64,000 bases of DNA from Aliarcobacter sp. (GCA_028690445.1 JAQVBE010000008.1:1-64000); one strand, 5' to 3'. Positions 8,403-16,715 are shown, numbered from the stretch's first letter. Numbers and translations are program-made. Notes: generated from the sequence alone by a model not told the origin.

Positions 8403-9146
8403 ATGAGATGGTTACCAAGAGATTTAGGTGAAAAATATTTACTTGTAAATGTTCCCGAGTATAAATTAAGATTATATGAAAATAATCATATTGTATTAAA
8501 TATGGCGGTAATAGTAGGGGACAAAAAGTTCCCTACTCCTATTTTCTCAGATAAAATGTCATATGTAGTTTTAAATCCTAGCTGGAATATTCCTGATAGT
8601 ATTGCAAAAAATGAAATTATTCCAAAACTTTTAAAAGACCCTAATTATTTAGCAGATAAAGGAATTGATATTTATGCTGGATGGAATGGTAATCCTGAAA
8701 AAGTTGATTCAAAAAATATAATAGATGGTGCAATTTTAGAAGATGAAGAATATCTTAGAAATTTTAGATTCTCTCAAACTTCAAGTCATGATAATCCACT
8801 TGGGAAAATGAAATTTATGTTCCCAAATAAATACTCTGTATACATCCATGATACTCCTGCTAAGAGTTTATTTGAAAATGCAAGAAGAGCTTATTCTCAT
8901 GGCTGTATTAGACTTTCTAAGCCCGAGGAATTACTTTCTACAATAGCAAATGAAGATAAAAATTTAGATATTCTAAAAGCAAATGAAATTTTATCAAGTA
9001 AAGTTAGTGAAAAATCTATTGGCTTAGATAAAAAGATTCCTATACATATAATTTATTTAACTTCTTGGGTTGATGAAAATGGTGTTTTACAATTTAGAGA
9101 GGATATTTATAATTTTGATAAGATTCAAAAAGAGTTATTACTTTAA
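8403..9146 (+). CDS. L,D-transpeptidase (YcbB/LdtD-like), catalytic part, frameshifted
   Basis: This frame carries the YkuD catalytic domain: WLPRDLGEKYLLVNVPEY at the start, IHDTPAKSLF, and the active-site motif SHGCIRLS with the nucleophilic cysteine. The frame is already open from 8370, and codons 8370-8402 encode ISIIRLNLER, matching the linker (IxxNLERxRWLP) that joins the PG-binding and catalytic domains in intact YcbB proteins. Adding one A to the A6 run restores the full protein (about 575 aa). On its own this half lacks a signal peptide and an SD, so it is probably non-functional unless frameshifting occurs. YcbB-type enzymes make 3-3 crosslinks. Confidence 0.85.
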   Translation: MRWLPRDLGEKYLLVNVPEYKLRLYENNHIVLNMAVIVGDKKFPTPIFSDKMSYVVLNPSWNIPDSIAKNEIIPKLLKDPNYLADKGIDIYAGWNGNPEKVDSKNIIDGAILEDEEYLRNFRFSQTSSHDNPLGKMKFMFPNKYSVYIHDTPAKSLFENARRAYSHGCIRLSKPEELLSTIANEDKNLDILKANEILSSKVSEKSIGLDKKIPIHIIYLTSWVDENGVLQFREDIYNFDKIQKELLL

Positions 9147-9154
9147 CTCTTTTT
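9127..9154. terminator. Terminator between convergent genes
   Basis: AAAAAGAGTT (9127-9136) and AACTCTTTTT (9145-9154) pair perfectly around an 8-nt loop. The stem spans the stop of the L,D-transpeptidase and ends in a T-run on the plus strand and an equivalent run on the minus strand. Confidence 0.7.
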
Positions 9155-9167
9155 GATATTAATATAT

Positions 9168-10256
9168 TTAGATAGATTGTTCTAGTTTTTTTAGTCTTTT
9201 CTTTTCAACTAACATTTTGTCTTGGAATTGTTTACTTTTATCTCTTGCAAATGCTTGCATATCTTCAACTTCGTCCATTTCATCCATAATTTCAACACCT
9301 AGTAAAGTCTCAATTGCATCCTCTAAGGTTACAACTCCACTTGTTTGACCATAATTATCATGCACAATAAATAAGTGTGTTTTTCTTTTAACAAATAAAT
9401 CTATTAGAACTGAAACAGGTACATTTTCAGAAATCTTATGAACAGGAACTGTAATATTTCTCAATAAAGTATTATCTCGCTCTTCAACACTCTCTTCTAA
9501 AATAGTTTGATTAAACACAATTCCTATAATATCATCTATTGATTCATTATAAATTGGTATTCTTGAGTGAATATACATTTTATCATCTTCAATAGCTTCT
9601 TCAACTGTTACATCTGCTTGTAATGCAAAAACAACACTTCGGGGAGTCATAATTTCTTTTGTTTTAATGTTCTTTAGTTTAAAAAGATTTTCAATTAAAA
9701 CACTCTCTTTAGAGTGAATAGAACCCTCTTTTTCTCCCATAGTTACAACGGCCATAACTTCTTCTCTCGAGAAATTAATTTCTTCTTTTTTACCTTTTGA
9801 AATATAGTTTGTAATAAAACTTGAAAACCATACTATAGGGAAAGTTATTTTTATCATAATTGAAATTAAATACGCAGATGGAATCAATAAATTTTTCCAG
9901 TAAATCGCACCAATTGTTTTTGGAATAATTTCAGATGTATAAAGAATCAATAAAGTTAATATAAATGCAATTAACGCTTGCCATTCCGTACCAAATAATA
10001 TTTGTGCTTGAGCTCCAACACCTGCGGCCCCCATTGTATGGGCAAAAGTATTAAGTGTCAAGATTGATGATATTGGTTTATCAATATTAGCTTTTAACTC
10101 TTTTAGTAGTTTAATACTATTTTCATTTCCCTCTTTGTCTTTTTTTGATAAAGTCTCTATATATGAAGGTGTACTTGAAAGTAAAACAGCCTCTAAGATA
10201 GAACATAAGAAAGATACAAATAACGCAATTAGAAGATATGTGAATAGAAGGGTCAT
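9168..10256 (-). CDS. CNNM/CorC-type membrane protein with CBS pair (paralogue)
   Basis: This paralogue of the gene at 5495-6544 has the same layout: a CNNM transmembrane domain with SEIIPKTIGAIYWKN near residue 106, and a CBS pair (about 200-320; MTPRSVVFALQ, SRIPIYNE, VTLEDAIETLLGVE). There is a charged tail and no CorC_HlyC domain. I prefer the ATG at 10256 (MTLLF) to the GTG at 10265. The ATG overlaps the stop of a well-placed mini-ORF (10253-10318) as ATGA, and GGGG lies about 9 nt upstream. Family members are associated with magnesium or cobalt homeostasis. Confidence 0.88.
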   Translation of the reverse strand: MTLLFTYLLIALFVSFLCSILEAVLLSSTPSYIETLSKKDKEGNENSIKLLKELKANIDKPISSILTLNTFAHTMGAAGVGAQAQILFGTEWQALIAFILTLLILYTSEIIPKTIGAIYWKNLLIPSAYLISIMIKITFPIVWFSSFITNYISKGKKEEINFSREEVMAVVTMGEKEGSIHSKESVLIENLFKLKNIKTKEIMTPRSVVFALQADVTVEEAIEDDKMYIHSRIPIYNESIDDIIGIVFNQTILEESVEERDNTLLRNITVPVHKISENVPVSVLIDLFVKRKTHLFIVHDNYGQTSGVVTLEDAIETLLGVEIMDEMDEVEDMQAFARDKSKQFQDKMLVEKKRLKKLEQSI

Positions 10257-10318
10257 TTTTTGCACCCCATGTAAGAGAAGTTTAAAGTACGCCTATAATA
10301 GGAGTCGGTTTGATTCAT
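10253..10318 (-). CDS. 21-aa leader peptide ORF before CNNM gene
   Basis: ATG at 10318 follows a good SD (AAAAAGGAC), and a TATAAT -10 box lies at 10349-10354. The 22-codon frame ends in TGA that overlaps the CNNM ATG (ATGA). The core reads YYRRTLNF followed by MGCKK, with codons uncommon for this AT-rich sequence (ACC, GAC, TCC, CGT, AGG). Promoter, SD, start and coupled stop are all in order, which favours a translated leader peptide. Its regulatory role is inferred. Confidence 0.6.
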   Translation of the reverse strand: MNQTDSYYRRTLNFSYMGCKK

Positions 10319-10348
10319 TTTTTCTGTCCTTTTTAAATTTTTAAAATA

Positions 10349-10354
10349 ATTATA
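10349..10354 (-). promoter_or_regulatory. -10 box for leader/CNNM operon
   Basis: TATAAT on the minus strand, preceded by TG one base upstream (TGCTATAAT, extended -10). It is about 30 nt before the leader ATG. Confidence 0.55.
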
Positions 10355-10375
10355 GCATAAGTCTAGAAAAAGTTT

Positions 10376-11506
10376 TCACTTAATCAAAGAAATATTATTT
10401 AAAACATGATATATGTTTTCCACAGTTAAATGGTGTTTATCTTCAAGTATTTTCATAAAAAATCTAACTTCTGCATTTGTAAAACCATCAAGTTCTTTAT
10501 CTTTTATAGAAATATTATTCTCTTCAAGTCTTACTCTTTTTAGTTTTCCATTTGTTTCTTTTGCATAATAAACAATATCAAGTTGTGTTTGATTTACTTT
10601 TTCTATTGTTACAATTATTCTATCTGATTTAATTTTTAAATTAAACTCTGGATACAAAATCAAAAACTCTTGAGTATTTATAAATCCAATATAAAGTTTT
10701 GTATAAATATCAAAAAATAGCCCAAGTTTTGGAGATGAAAAAAACTTCAAATCAACTGTAAACTTTGGATTTTCTCTTGATTTATTTAAAATCCACTCTA
10801 AAGTAGGAAAATATTGGAATTTTGTATATTTTACTTTTAGTGCTTCTATATATTTAGAATGTTTTGGAGCTTTTAGAGTTTGAACATCATTTTTTACTTT
10901 TTTTGCAAAAATGATTTTTTCGATTAATTCTTCATCTTCTAAATCATTTGTAAGCCAAATAGTTGCATATGGTGGAAAATTTTTAAGTCCAGTTGAACCA
11001 ACAGTTACAACTATTAAAGCTTTTATTGTTAATGTTGGAAAAATCATCTTTAAAAGAGCATATTTTTTTGTAAGTCTTTTATTTAAACTAGAAGTTTTCT
11101 TTGAAGTACTCATTTCAACAAAATAAATGCTATCTTTTGTAAAAAATAAAGCATCAAATTCACTAATATCTTTGTAGGCTGATTTATAAACTATTTGAGA
11201 ACTTCTATCTATTAAAAGTCCACTTTTTATGTATAAATTTTCTTTGTCTTGATAAGGACCTTTTAATACAAATCTTGTAATTTCATCTTGTGTGAGTGCA
11301 TATTTAAGTAAAAGTTCATAAACGATATTTTCATAAATCTCACCTTTGAAGCTACTATATGCTGAAATATATGATAAATCTTCTTTTGAAGTATTGTTTT
11401 TTACTAAAGCTTTTAAGCTTTTACTATCGTATGAGTAATGAAAAAGATTCTCTTTTATATCTTCTATTTCTAGTTGTTTTATTTTATCTGTTATTGTAAA
11501 TTGCAA
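10376..11506 (-). CDS. Hypothetical protein with possible nuclease-like core
   Basis: I do not recognise this 376-aa protein. It has no signal peptide or membrane helix. Residues about 50-140 carry a pattern compatible with a degenerate PD-(D/E)XK core: E56 in FKGEIYEN, D118 in SEFDALFF, E131 in IYFVEMSTSKK, each followed by hydrophobic strands. The classical ExK is not exact, so activity is doubtful. The remainder is alternating strand/helix with a lysine-rich segment around 205-225. The start is TTG at 11506 with GAGA upstream; no in-frame ATG exists until far inside the protein. Confidence 0.75.
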   Translation of the reverse strand: MQFTITDKIKQLEIEDIKENLFHYSYDSKSLKALVKNNTSKEDLSYISAYSSFKGEIYENIVYELLLKYALTQDEITRFVLKGPYQDKENLYIKSGLLIDRSSQIVYKSAYKDISEFDALFFTKDSIYFVEMSTSKKTSSLNKRLTKKYALLKMIFPTLTIKALIVVTVGSTGLKNFPPYATIWLTNDLEDEELIEKIIFAKKVKNDVQTLKAPKHSKYIEALKVKYTKFQYFPTLEWILNKSRENPKFTVDLKFFSSPKLGLFFDIYTKLYIGFINTQEFLILYPEFNLKIKSDRIIVTIEKVNQTQLDIVYYAKETNGKLKRVRLEENNISIKDKELDGFTNAEVRFFMKILEDKHHLTVENIYHVLNNISLIK

Positions 11507-11712
11507 GTTTTCTCTTCTAATTCTTAAGTGGATTGATTATATCTAAAAAAAATTTAAATAGTTTAAATATTATCTTTAGTTTTAAAAAAACTCTTTTCTC
11601 AAAATCAGCAAAGGCTCTCTTCATACGGTTGTATATTCTGAAACTTTAAAAAGTCTAAGATATAAAAGAAGAACTGTTATTTCCAGAATAAATTCTTTTT
11701 TTGTTTACCCTA

Positions 11713-11734
11713 GAAATAAGCTTTCACTTATTTC
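11713..11734 (-). terminator. Hairpin at the end of the haem-binding gene
   Basis: GAAATAAG (11713-11720) pairs with CTTATTTC (11727-11734), overlapping the stop of the minus-strand cytochrome gene. No T-run follows on that strand, so termination would be weak. The rest of 11507-11727 holds no gene I can support. Confidence 0.35.
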
Positions 11735-12165
11735 TCTTCTTTCTCTTCACCAAATGTTTTTACCAATCCTGTAATTAACTCTTTTGTTTCTTCATTAGTT
11801 AATTTAGCTTCTGGATGAGTTGGTAAATAAAACCATGGTGGCATATCTCCACTTCTTAGCTCTTTTGCAGCTTCATCACCTTTGTTTTTTTTCTGAGAAC
11901 CCCATGCTGAAACATTAAAATGTTCTCTTCCTTCATCAACATCCATTTGAATCAGCCATGATACTGGAGCAATTTTACTATACCAAGGGTATTTTGTTTC
12001 ATTTGAATGGCAGTTTGCACATGCATTATTAAACAATTCTTTAGTTCTTAGAGAATCCCATGTTGGTTCGCTAATAATTTGGGGATTTGTATATGTCTTT
12101 CCGTAAGGTACAAACTGTATACTAATTGCAAAAACTATAATCCCTATAGCTAATTTTCCTATCAT
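11728..12165 (-). CDS. Haem-binding domain cytochrome c (Haem_bd type)
   Basis: This 145-aa periplasmic monohaem protein has an N-terminal membrane anchor or signal (about 1-20), the haem-attachment site CANCH (about 49-53) followed by [17 protein letters not shown], and [18 protein letters not shown]. The last includes the likely axial methionine of the Haem_bd family. The family is thought to act in periplasmic redox or peroxide-related reactions, but the partner is unknown. It is a monocistronic minus-strand gene, divergent from the membrane-protein/SDR pair at 12287. Confidence 0.85.
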   Translation of the reverse strand: MIGKLAIGIIVFAISIQFVPYGKTYTNPQIISEPTWDSLRTKELFNNACANCHSNETKYPWYSKIAPVSWLIQMDVDEGREHFNVSAWGSQKKNKGDEAAKELRSGDMPPWFYLPTHPEAKLTNEETKELITGLVKTFGEEKEEK

Positions 12166-12273
12166 TTTATATCTCCTAAAATCATTAATTTTATATTTAG
12201 TGTATTATATATGAAAAGTGTCAAGAATCAATTAACAATTTAGAATCGACAAAAGGTATAAAACATAATCTGC

Positions 12274-12279
12274 TATAAT
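12274..12279 (+). promoter_or_regulatory. -10 box very close to start codon (possible leaderless mRNA)
   Basis: TGCTATAAT places an extended -10 box with only 7 nt between it and the ATG at 12287. No SD precedes that ATG. Transcription would start at or next to the start codon. Confidence 0.5.
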
Positions 12280-12286
12280 CAATCCT

Positions 12287-13117
12287 ATGAAAATATTTAT
12301 TATAAAAAACTGGAATAAACTTTTATTAGTTGCTTTTACCCTATTCTGCCTTTGTTTTGCTCTAACTTTTACTATTGATGACAATGCTAAAAAACTTGTT
12401 GATGAGTCATTTAAACAATCTGTTATTGTTTTTGGAAGTGCAAAAGCTTTAAATGCTGTGATTTCACTAGCTCAAGGAACACAACTAAACCTACCTTTTG
12501 TTATTGTTGCTGTGGGAGAAATACTTGACCCTATAAATGACCTGATTGAGCAATTTTCTCTTGTGATGTTAGCAAGTATAGTTTCACTTGGTATTCAAAA
12601 AATCTTGCTAAATTTTGTGACAAATGATATTTATAACTATATTTTATTTACATTTGTTATTGTTTTTAATATTTGGCTTTTTAAACGATTTTCAAATGAT
12701 AAAAAACTACGAGACATATTTTTCAAAATCACTTTTATACTTTTATTTTTAAGGTTTGCAATTCCAATGATTGGTTATGTAAACGAAGTTTCTTACAACT
12801 ATTTTGTAAAACCTCAATATAACATTGAAAAGTTAAATCAAGATATTTTAAAAGTAAAAGATGATGTTAGTAAAATAAATCAAGAGACAATAACTCAAAA
12901 AGAAGAGAGTTCATTTTTCAATAAAGTTATGGAAAAATTTAACAGTAGTTATTATGAAAAAAAGGTTAATGAATACAAAAATGCTGTCGATAATTCAAGT
13001 CAATATATTATTGATTTAATCATAGTTTTCATTTTCCAAACTATACTTTTACCTATAATATTTTTGTTTTTACTCTATTCTTTTGTAAAATCAATATTTA
13101 ACATAAGAAAAAATTAA
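12287..13117 (+). CDS. Hypothetical multi-pass membrane protein with coiled coil
   Basis: I do not recognise this 276-aa protein. It has transmembrane segments at roughly 11-28, 62-85, 90-112, 117-132, 146-165 and 240-268. A soluble stretch at about 175-235 (IEKLNQDILKVKDDVSKINQE) has heptad character of a coiled coil. The stop overlaps the start of the following SDR gene (TAATG), so they form a two-gene operon. The promoter suggests a leaderless transcript. Confidence 0.8.
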   Translation: MKIFIIKNWNKLLLVAFTLFCLCFALTFTIDDNAKKLVDESFKQSVIVFGSAKALNAVISLAQGTQLNLPFVIVAVGEILDPINDLIEQFSLVMLASIVSLGIQKILLNFVTNDIYNYILFTFVIVFNIWLFKRFSNDKKLRDIFFKITFILLFLRFAIPMIGYVNEVSYNYFVKPQYNIEKLNQDILKVKDDVSKINQETITQKEESSFFNKVMEKFNSSYYEKKVNEYKNAVDNSSQYIIDLIIVFIFQTILLPIIFLFLLYSFVKSIFNIRKN

Positions 13118-13806
13118 TGCAAAAAAATATTTTAATCACAGGCTGTAGTTCAGGACTTGGTCTTGCTTTAACATCTTTTTATTTGCAAAAAGGTTTCAAA
13201 GTTTTTGGAATTAGTAGAAATAAACCTGAAATACAAAATATAAATTTTATTCATATTAGTTTTGATTTATCACAAATTTCAAAAATAAAAGAGATTCTAA
13301 GCCCAATTATTAAGGATATTTCACAGATTAAAACTGTTTTTTTAAATGCTGGAATGTTGGGAAAAATCAAGATTTTAGAAGAGTTATCAACAAGTGAAAT
13401 GAAAGAAGTATATGAACTAAATGTTTATGCGAACAAAGAACTTCTTGATATTTTGAAAAACATAAAAGTAAAAAATATTTTAGCTACCTCTTCGGGAGCT
13501 TCAAAAACTGGATATAAAGGTTGGGGTTCATACTCTTTATCAAAAGCTGGAGTTAATATGCTTGTAAATCTGTACTCAAATGAAATGCCTAATACAAAAA
13601 TAATAGCATTAGCACCTGGTGTTATAAAAACACCAATGACAGATTATATAAGATTTGAAATAGATGAAAATACATTTATCTCAGCAAAAAAGCTTAATGA
13701 TGGAATTATTCAAACTCCTAGTGAGACAGCTATTAAAATTGATGCTTTTATAAATAGAATTGATGAGTTTGAAACAGGTTCTTTTGTGGATATAAGAAAG
13801 ATATAA
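13117..13806 (+). CDS. Short-chain dehydrogenase/reductase
   Basis: This 229-aa classical SDR has the NAD(P)-binding glycine motif TGCSSGLGLAL (about 8-18), the NAG motif (LNAGMLG, about 74), catalytic Ser (TSSGAS) and YSLSK (about 145-149). The Rossmann fold is complete, but the substrate cannot be inferred. It is translationally coupled to the preceding membrane-protein gene. A second SDR in this window (53126-53947) is related only at family level. Confidence 0.88.
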   Translation: MQKNILITGCSSGLGLALTSFYLQKGFKVFGISRNKPEIQNINFIHISFDLSQISKIKEILSPIIKDISQIKTVFLNAGMLGKIKILEELSTSEMKEVYELNVYANKELLDILKNIKVKNILATSSGASKTGYKGWGSYSLSKAGVNMLVNLYSNEMPNTKIIALAPGVIKTPMTDYIRFEIDENTFISAKKLNDGIIQTPSETAIKIDAFINRIDEFETGSFVDIRKI

Positions 13807-13830
13807 ACAAATATTTTTGTTTATATCTTT
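13797..13830. terminator. Strong bidirectional terminator
   Basis: AAAGATATAAACAAA (13797-13811) and TTTGTTTATATCTTT (13816-13830) form a 15-bp perfect stem with a 4-nt loop between two convergent genes. It overlaps the SDR stop codon. Confidence 0.7.
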
Positions 13831-13847
13831 GTATAAATTTCAGATTT

Positions 13848-14225
13848 TTAAATTCTTAAATTTCTCATAAAATTACTAGCTATTATAGAAGCTCTTTCTT
13901 TAAATTTTGCAGCTATATTTTCTGTATATAACTTATCTAATGTCTCAAAAAACAATCTTATCCATGTTTCAAATGATTCTCTATCTAATCCTGATATTTG
14001 CATATGAGGAGCAAAAGGAGAGCCATTATAATCTCCATGCCCAAAAGATATTGTGTACCAAAAATCTGTAAGTAATTTTATATGTTTTTGCCAAATCTGC
14101 GATTTCATATCTGCACCTAATTTTTCTATGAAAAAAGGAGATATTTTTTCATCTTTTAAAACTTTTGTATAAAAAGTTATTACTAATTTATTTATATTTT
14201 CTTTTGTAATTTCATTACTTTGCAT
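13848..14225 (-). CDS. Group III truncated haemoglobin
   Basis: This 125-aa globin has the group III pattern: FYTKV near residue 18, FWYTISFGHGDYNG (about 54-67), the proximal histidine in FAPHMQI (about 73) and the conserved tryptophan in FETWIRLFFE. It resembles Campylobacter Ctb in length and motifs. Ctb is linked to oxygen handling under nitrosative stress. No NO-responsive site is obvious upstream. It follows a 44-aa peptide ORF and a methyltransferase gene on the same strand, so it is probably read as part of the greB cluster. Confidence 0.92.
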   Translation of the reverse strand: MQSNEITKENINKLVITFYTKVLKDEKISPFFIEKLGADMKSQIWQKHIKLLTDFWYTISFGHGDYNGSPFAPHMQISGLDRESFETWIRLFFETLDKLYTENIAAKFKERASIIASNFMRNLRI

Positions 14226-14226
14226 T

Positions 14227-14361
14227 TTAATTATTTCTTTCTTTTAATTGATATTTGAATATTAATGCTACTATAAAAAAACTGTAACTTGATAAAACTG
14301 CTCCATCATTGATGATAAGAAGTGGAAAAGCTACTCCAATAATTGCAAGACCTGTAGCCAT
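14227..14361 (-). CDS. Small membrane protein, 44 aa
   Basis: ATG at 14361 comes one base after the methyltransferase stop, and the frame ends one base before the truncated-haemoglobin ATG, so it exactly fills the gap. The product is hydrophobic (two stretches, about 2-18 and 21-35, e.g. GLAIIGVAFPLLIIN) and ends in a charged tail (KYQLKERNN), as small inner-membrane proteins do. There is no clear SD, so translation would be coupled to the upstream gene. Confidence 0.6.
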   Translation of the reverse strand: MATGLAIIGVAFPLLIINDGAVLSSYSFFIVALIFKYQLKERNN

Positions 14362-14362
14362 T

Positions 14363-15265
14363 TTATCTAAAAAACACTAAGTTTTTTAGTGATTTTTCTT
14401 CATCATTTGTAATAAAGTCTTCTACATTTTCTAATCTTTTTAGAAATTTAAAACCTCTTGAATAAGTAGCAAATACCTCTTTTAAAAATAAACTATCAAG
14501 TTCAGGAGCATTTAAACAAGCTAGTATTGTACAACTACTAGCTGCTAATTCATCTAATCTTCTTATGATTTTTTCATAATCTTTAGTTGCAGCAAAACTT
14601 CCTTTTTGAAAAGATGGTGGGTCTATAATAATAATATCATAAGGACCTTCTTTTCTGATTCTACTCCATGATTTTAAAATATCATAGGGTAAAAATTTTA
14701 CTTTTTTTGTATCAAGATTATTTAGATGATGATTTGTTCTTCCTGTTGTTAATGCATTTTTTGCCATATCAACATTTACAACTTTTGAAGCTCCTGTAGA
14801 AATAGCACTTACACTAAAAGCACAAGTATAAGAAAAAAGATTTAACACATTTTTATCTTTTGAAATCTCTTTTATAAATTTTCTTCCATTTTTCATATCT
14901 GGAAAAATTCCTATATTTTGATTTGAAAAATTCAAAGTATATTTTAAACCATCTTCATATGCAATTGTATTATTAGAAACCTTTCCTCTTATAATTTCAT
15001 AAATATTATCTTTTTTATATCTTCTTTGAATTATTAAAGTTTCAAAATCTTTTGTATCATAAACCTCATCAAGTATTTTGATTATATTTTTTTGAATATC
15101 AGCTTCAACTTCTTCAAAAAAAGTTGCCATCAAAATATCATTTATACTATCAACAACAAGATATTTAAAATCATCATAAAAGTTTCCACGCCCATGAAAA
15201 ACTCTTTTCATTTCAGGGCTTTTATCTTTTAGATTTTCTAAAATTATCTCTTTTAATTTTTCCAT
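14363..15265 (-). CDS. Class I SAM-dependent methyltransferase (RlmI/RlmK-like)
   Basis: This protein of about 300 aa has a SAM-binding motif I (NLFSYTCAFSVSAISTGA), motif II acidic residue (VNVDMAK) and the catalytic IIDPPSFQKGSF. These match the Methyltrans_SAM group that includes rRNA cytosine/guanine methylases. It lacks the N-terminal PUA domain of full RlmI, so the target is uncertain. I choose ATG 15265. An in-frame TTG at 15280 would overlap greB by 8 nt and is also possible. It is cotranscribed with greB. Confidence 0.82.
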   Translation of the reverse strand: MEKLKEIILENLKDKSPEMKRVFHGRGNFYDDFKYLVVDSINDILMATFFEEVEADIQKNIIKILDEVYDTKDFETLIIQRRYKKDNIYEIIRGKVSNNTIAYEDGLKYTLNFSNQNIGIFPDMKNGRKFIKEISKDKNVLNLFSYTCAFSVSAISTGASKVVNVDMAKNALTTGRTNHHLNNLDTKKVKFLPYDILKSWSRIRKEGPYDIIIIDPPSFQKGSFAATKDYEKIIRRLDELAASSCTILACLNAPELDSLFLKEVFATYSRGFKFLKRLENVEDFITNDEEKSLKNLVFFR

Positions 15266-15272
15266 ATTTATT

Positions 15273-15752
15273 TTATTCAAAATCGTACTCTTTTATTGAA
15301 ATTATTTGATACTCATAAAAATTGTCATTTATTGAAAATTCAAACTCTTCATCTATATTTTTATTTAATAAAACTCTACCAAACGGCGATTTATTTGATA
15401 TTTTATTTTCATTCGGATTTGTTTCATGAGTTCCTAAAATAATAAAAGTTTTGTTTTCATTTGTATCTAAATCTTTTATAACAACCTCTGACCCAAAATT
15501 TACTTTTATATGTGGAATCAAAGATATATCAATAACTTCACTATTATTTATGATTTTATCAAGAAATCTAAGTCTTTTATCTGTATTTCTTATTTGTTCT
15601 TTTGCAGCTATGTATTCAGCATTTTCACTTCTATCACCTAGTTGTGCAGCTATTTCTTTCTCTTTTACCCAGAAAGTTTTTTGTTTTAATAGAGCTTTAA
15701 ACTCTTCAACTATTTTTTCGTAACCATGTTTTGTAATTAAATCTTTTTGCAT
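15273..15752 (-). CDS. greB: Transcription elongation factor GreB
   Basis: This 159-aa factor has an N-terminal coiled coil with the GDRSENAEY tip that inserts into the RNA polymerase secondary channel and stimulates transcript cleavage. A C-terminal FKBP-like domain follows (about 80-159; SPFGRVLLNK). The LGDRSENA-plus-RxLRFLDK arrangement is closer to GreB than GreA. It is the first gene of the greB-methyltransferase-small peptide-globin cluster. Confidence 0.85.
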   Translation of the reverse strand: MQKDLITKHGYEKIVEEFKALLKQKTFWVKEKEIAAQLGDRSENAEYIAAKEQIRNTDKRLRFLDKIINNSEVIDISLIPHIKVNFGSEVVIKDLDTNENKTFIILGTHETNPNENKISNKSPFGRVLLNKNIDEEFEFSINDNFYEYQIISIKEYDFE

Positions 15753-15830
15753 GGCACAATTATATTAAGTTTTTTTATATTTCTTCGTTAAGAACACATA
15801 TTGTATACTTCTAAAAAATAAGGAATAGTT

Positions 15831-16715
15831 TTGCCATACATAAAAAAAGAGTTTAAAACGATAAAAGGAAAAAAAATAGAAGAGTTTTTAACTCAAGATG
15901 TTTTAATAGATTCCAAATTACTTTTATCTCTTTTAGAAAAGGGTAAAATCACCGATGAAAATAATAGTCGCCTACAAAAAAATCAAACCATCAAATCAAA
16001 TTTTATTTATATCATTATTTTTGAAGCCCAAACAAAAGGCTTAAAACCAATATTTGACTCTTTTTATTTTGCTATTTTTGATAAACCAAGTGGAATTATG
16101 GTTCATCCATCTTCTCATCAACTAAATATTTACACACTTTTAGATGAAATTAAATATCTTTTTGGAGAGAAAGGCTCTTTAGTCCATAGAATTGACGCTG
16201 AAACTTCTGGTTTAGTTTTGGTTGCCAAAAATGCCTTTAGTGATATGATTTTAAAAAATATGTTTGAAGAAAAACTCTACACAAAAAAATATCAAGCTTT
16301 AGTTGAGGGAGAAATAAAAGAAGAATTAATCATAAATTCGCCAATCACAAATGATACAGGTTTAATAAAACTAAAAATGAAAACTGATTTAAAAGGAAAA
16401 GAATCAACTACAATTATTAAACCTATTTCTTACGATAAAGAAAAAAATCAAACTTTAGTTGAAGCCATTCCACAAACAGGAAGACAACATCAAATCAGAG
16501 TTCACTTAAACTCTATTGGACACAAAATTGTAGGTGATACACTTTATGGAGTAGACGAAAGTTTTGCCGATGATTTTTTAAAAAATAAAATTTCTAAAGA
16601 AAAAAGGGAAGAAATAACAAAAGCAAAAAGGCTTATGCTTCAAGCAAATTATTTAGAATTTAACTTTTTAGATACCAAATATATGATTTCTTCTAAACAA
16701 AACTTGATAAATTAA
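15831..16715 (+). CDS. RluA family pseudouridine synthase
   Basis: This 294-aa enzyme isomerises uridine in RNA. The catalytic motif HRIDAETSGL (about 120-129) contains the essential aspartate. Flanking RluA signatures are FAIFDKPSGIMVHP and TGRQHQIRVHL. The N-terminus (about 1-60) is not a clear S4 domain. The start is TTG, after AAGGAA. The specific RNA site cannot be assigned. Confidence 0.88.
   Translation: MPYIKKEFKTIKGKKIEEFLTQDVLIDSKLLLSLLEKGKITDENNSRLQKNQTIKSNFIYIIIFEAQTKGLKPIFDSFYFAIFDKPSGIMVHPSSHQLNIYTLLDEIKYLFGEKGSLVHRIDAETSGLVLVAKNAFSDMILKNMFEEKLYTKKYQALVEGEIKEELIINSPITNDTGLIKLKMKTDLKGKESTTIIKPISYDKEKNQTLVEAIPQTGRQHQIRVHLNSIGHKIVGDTLYGVDESFADDFLKNKISKEKREEITKAKRLMLQANYLEFNFLDTKYMISSKQNLIN

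Noticed and set aside
11517..11624. 35-codon minus-strand ORF (basic, Phe/Lys-rich) just before the gene at 10376-11506
   Set aside because: No SD or promoter is visible and the composition is what AT-rich intergenic DNA would give; not enough to call a gene.
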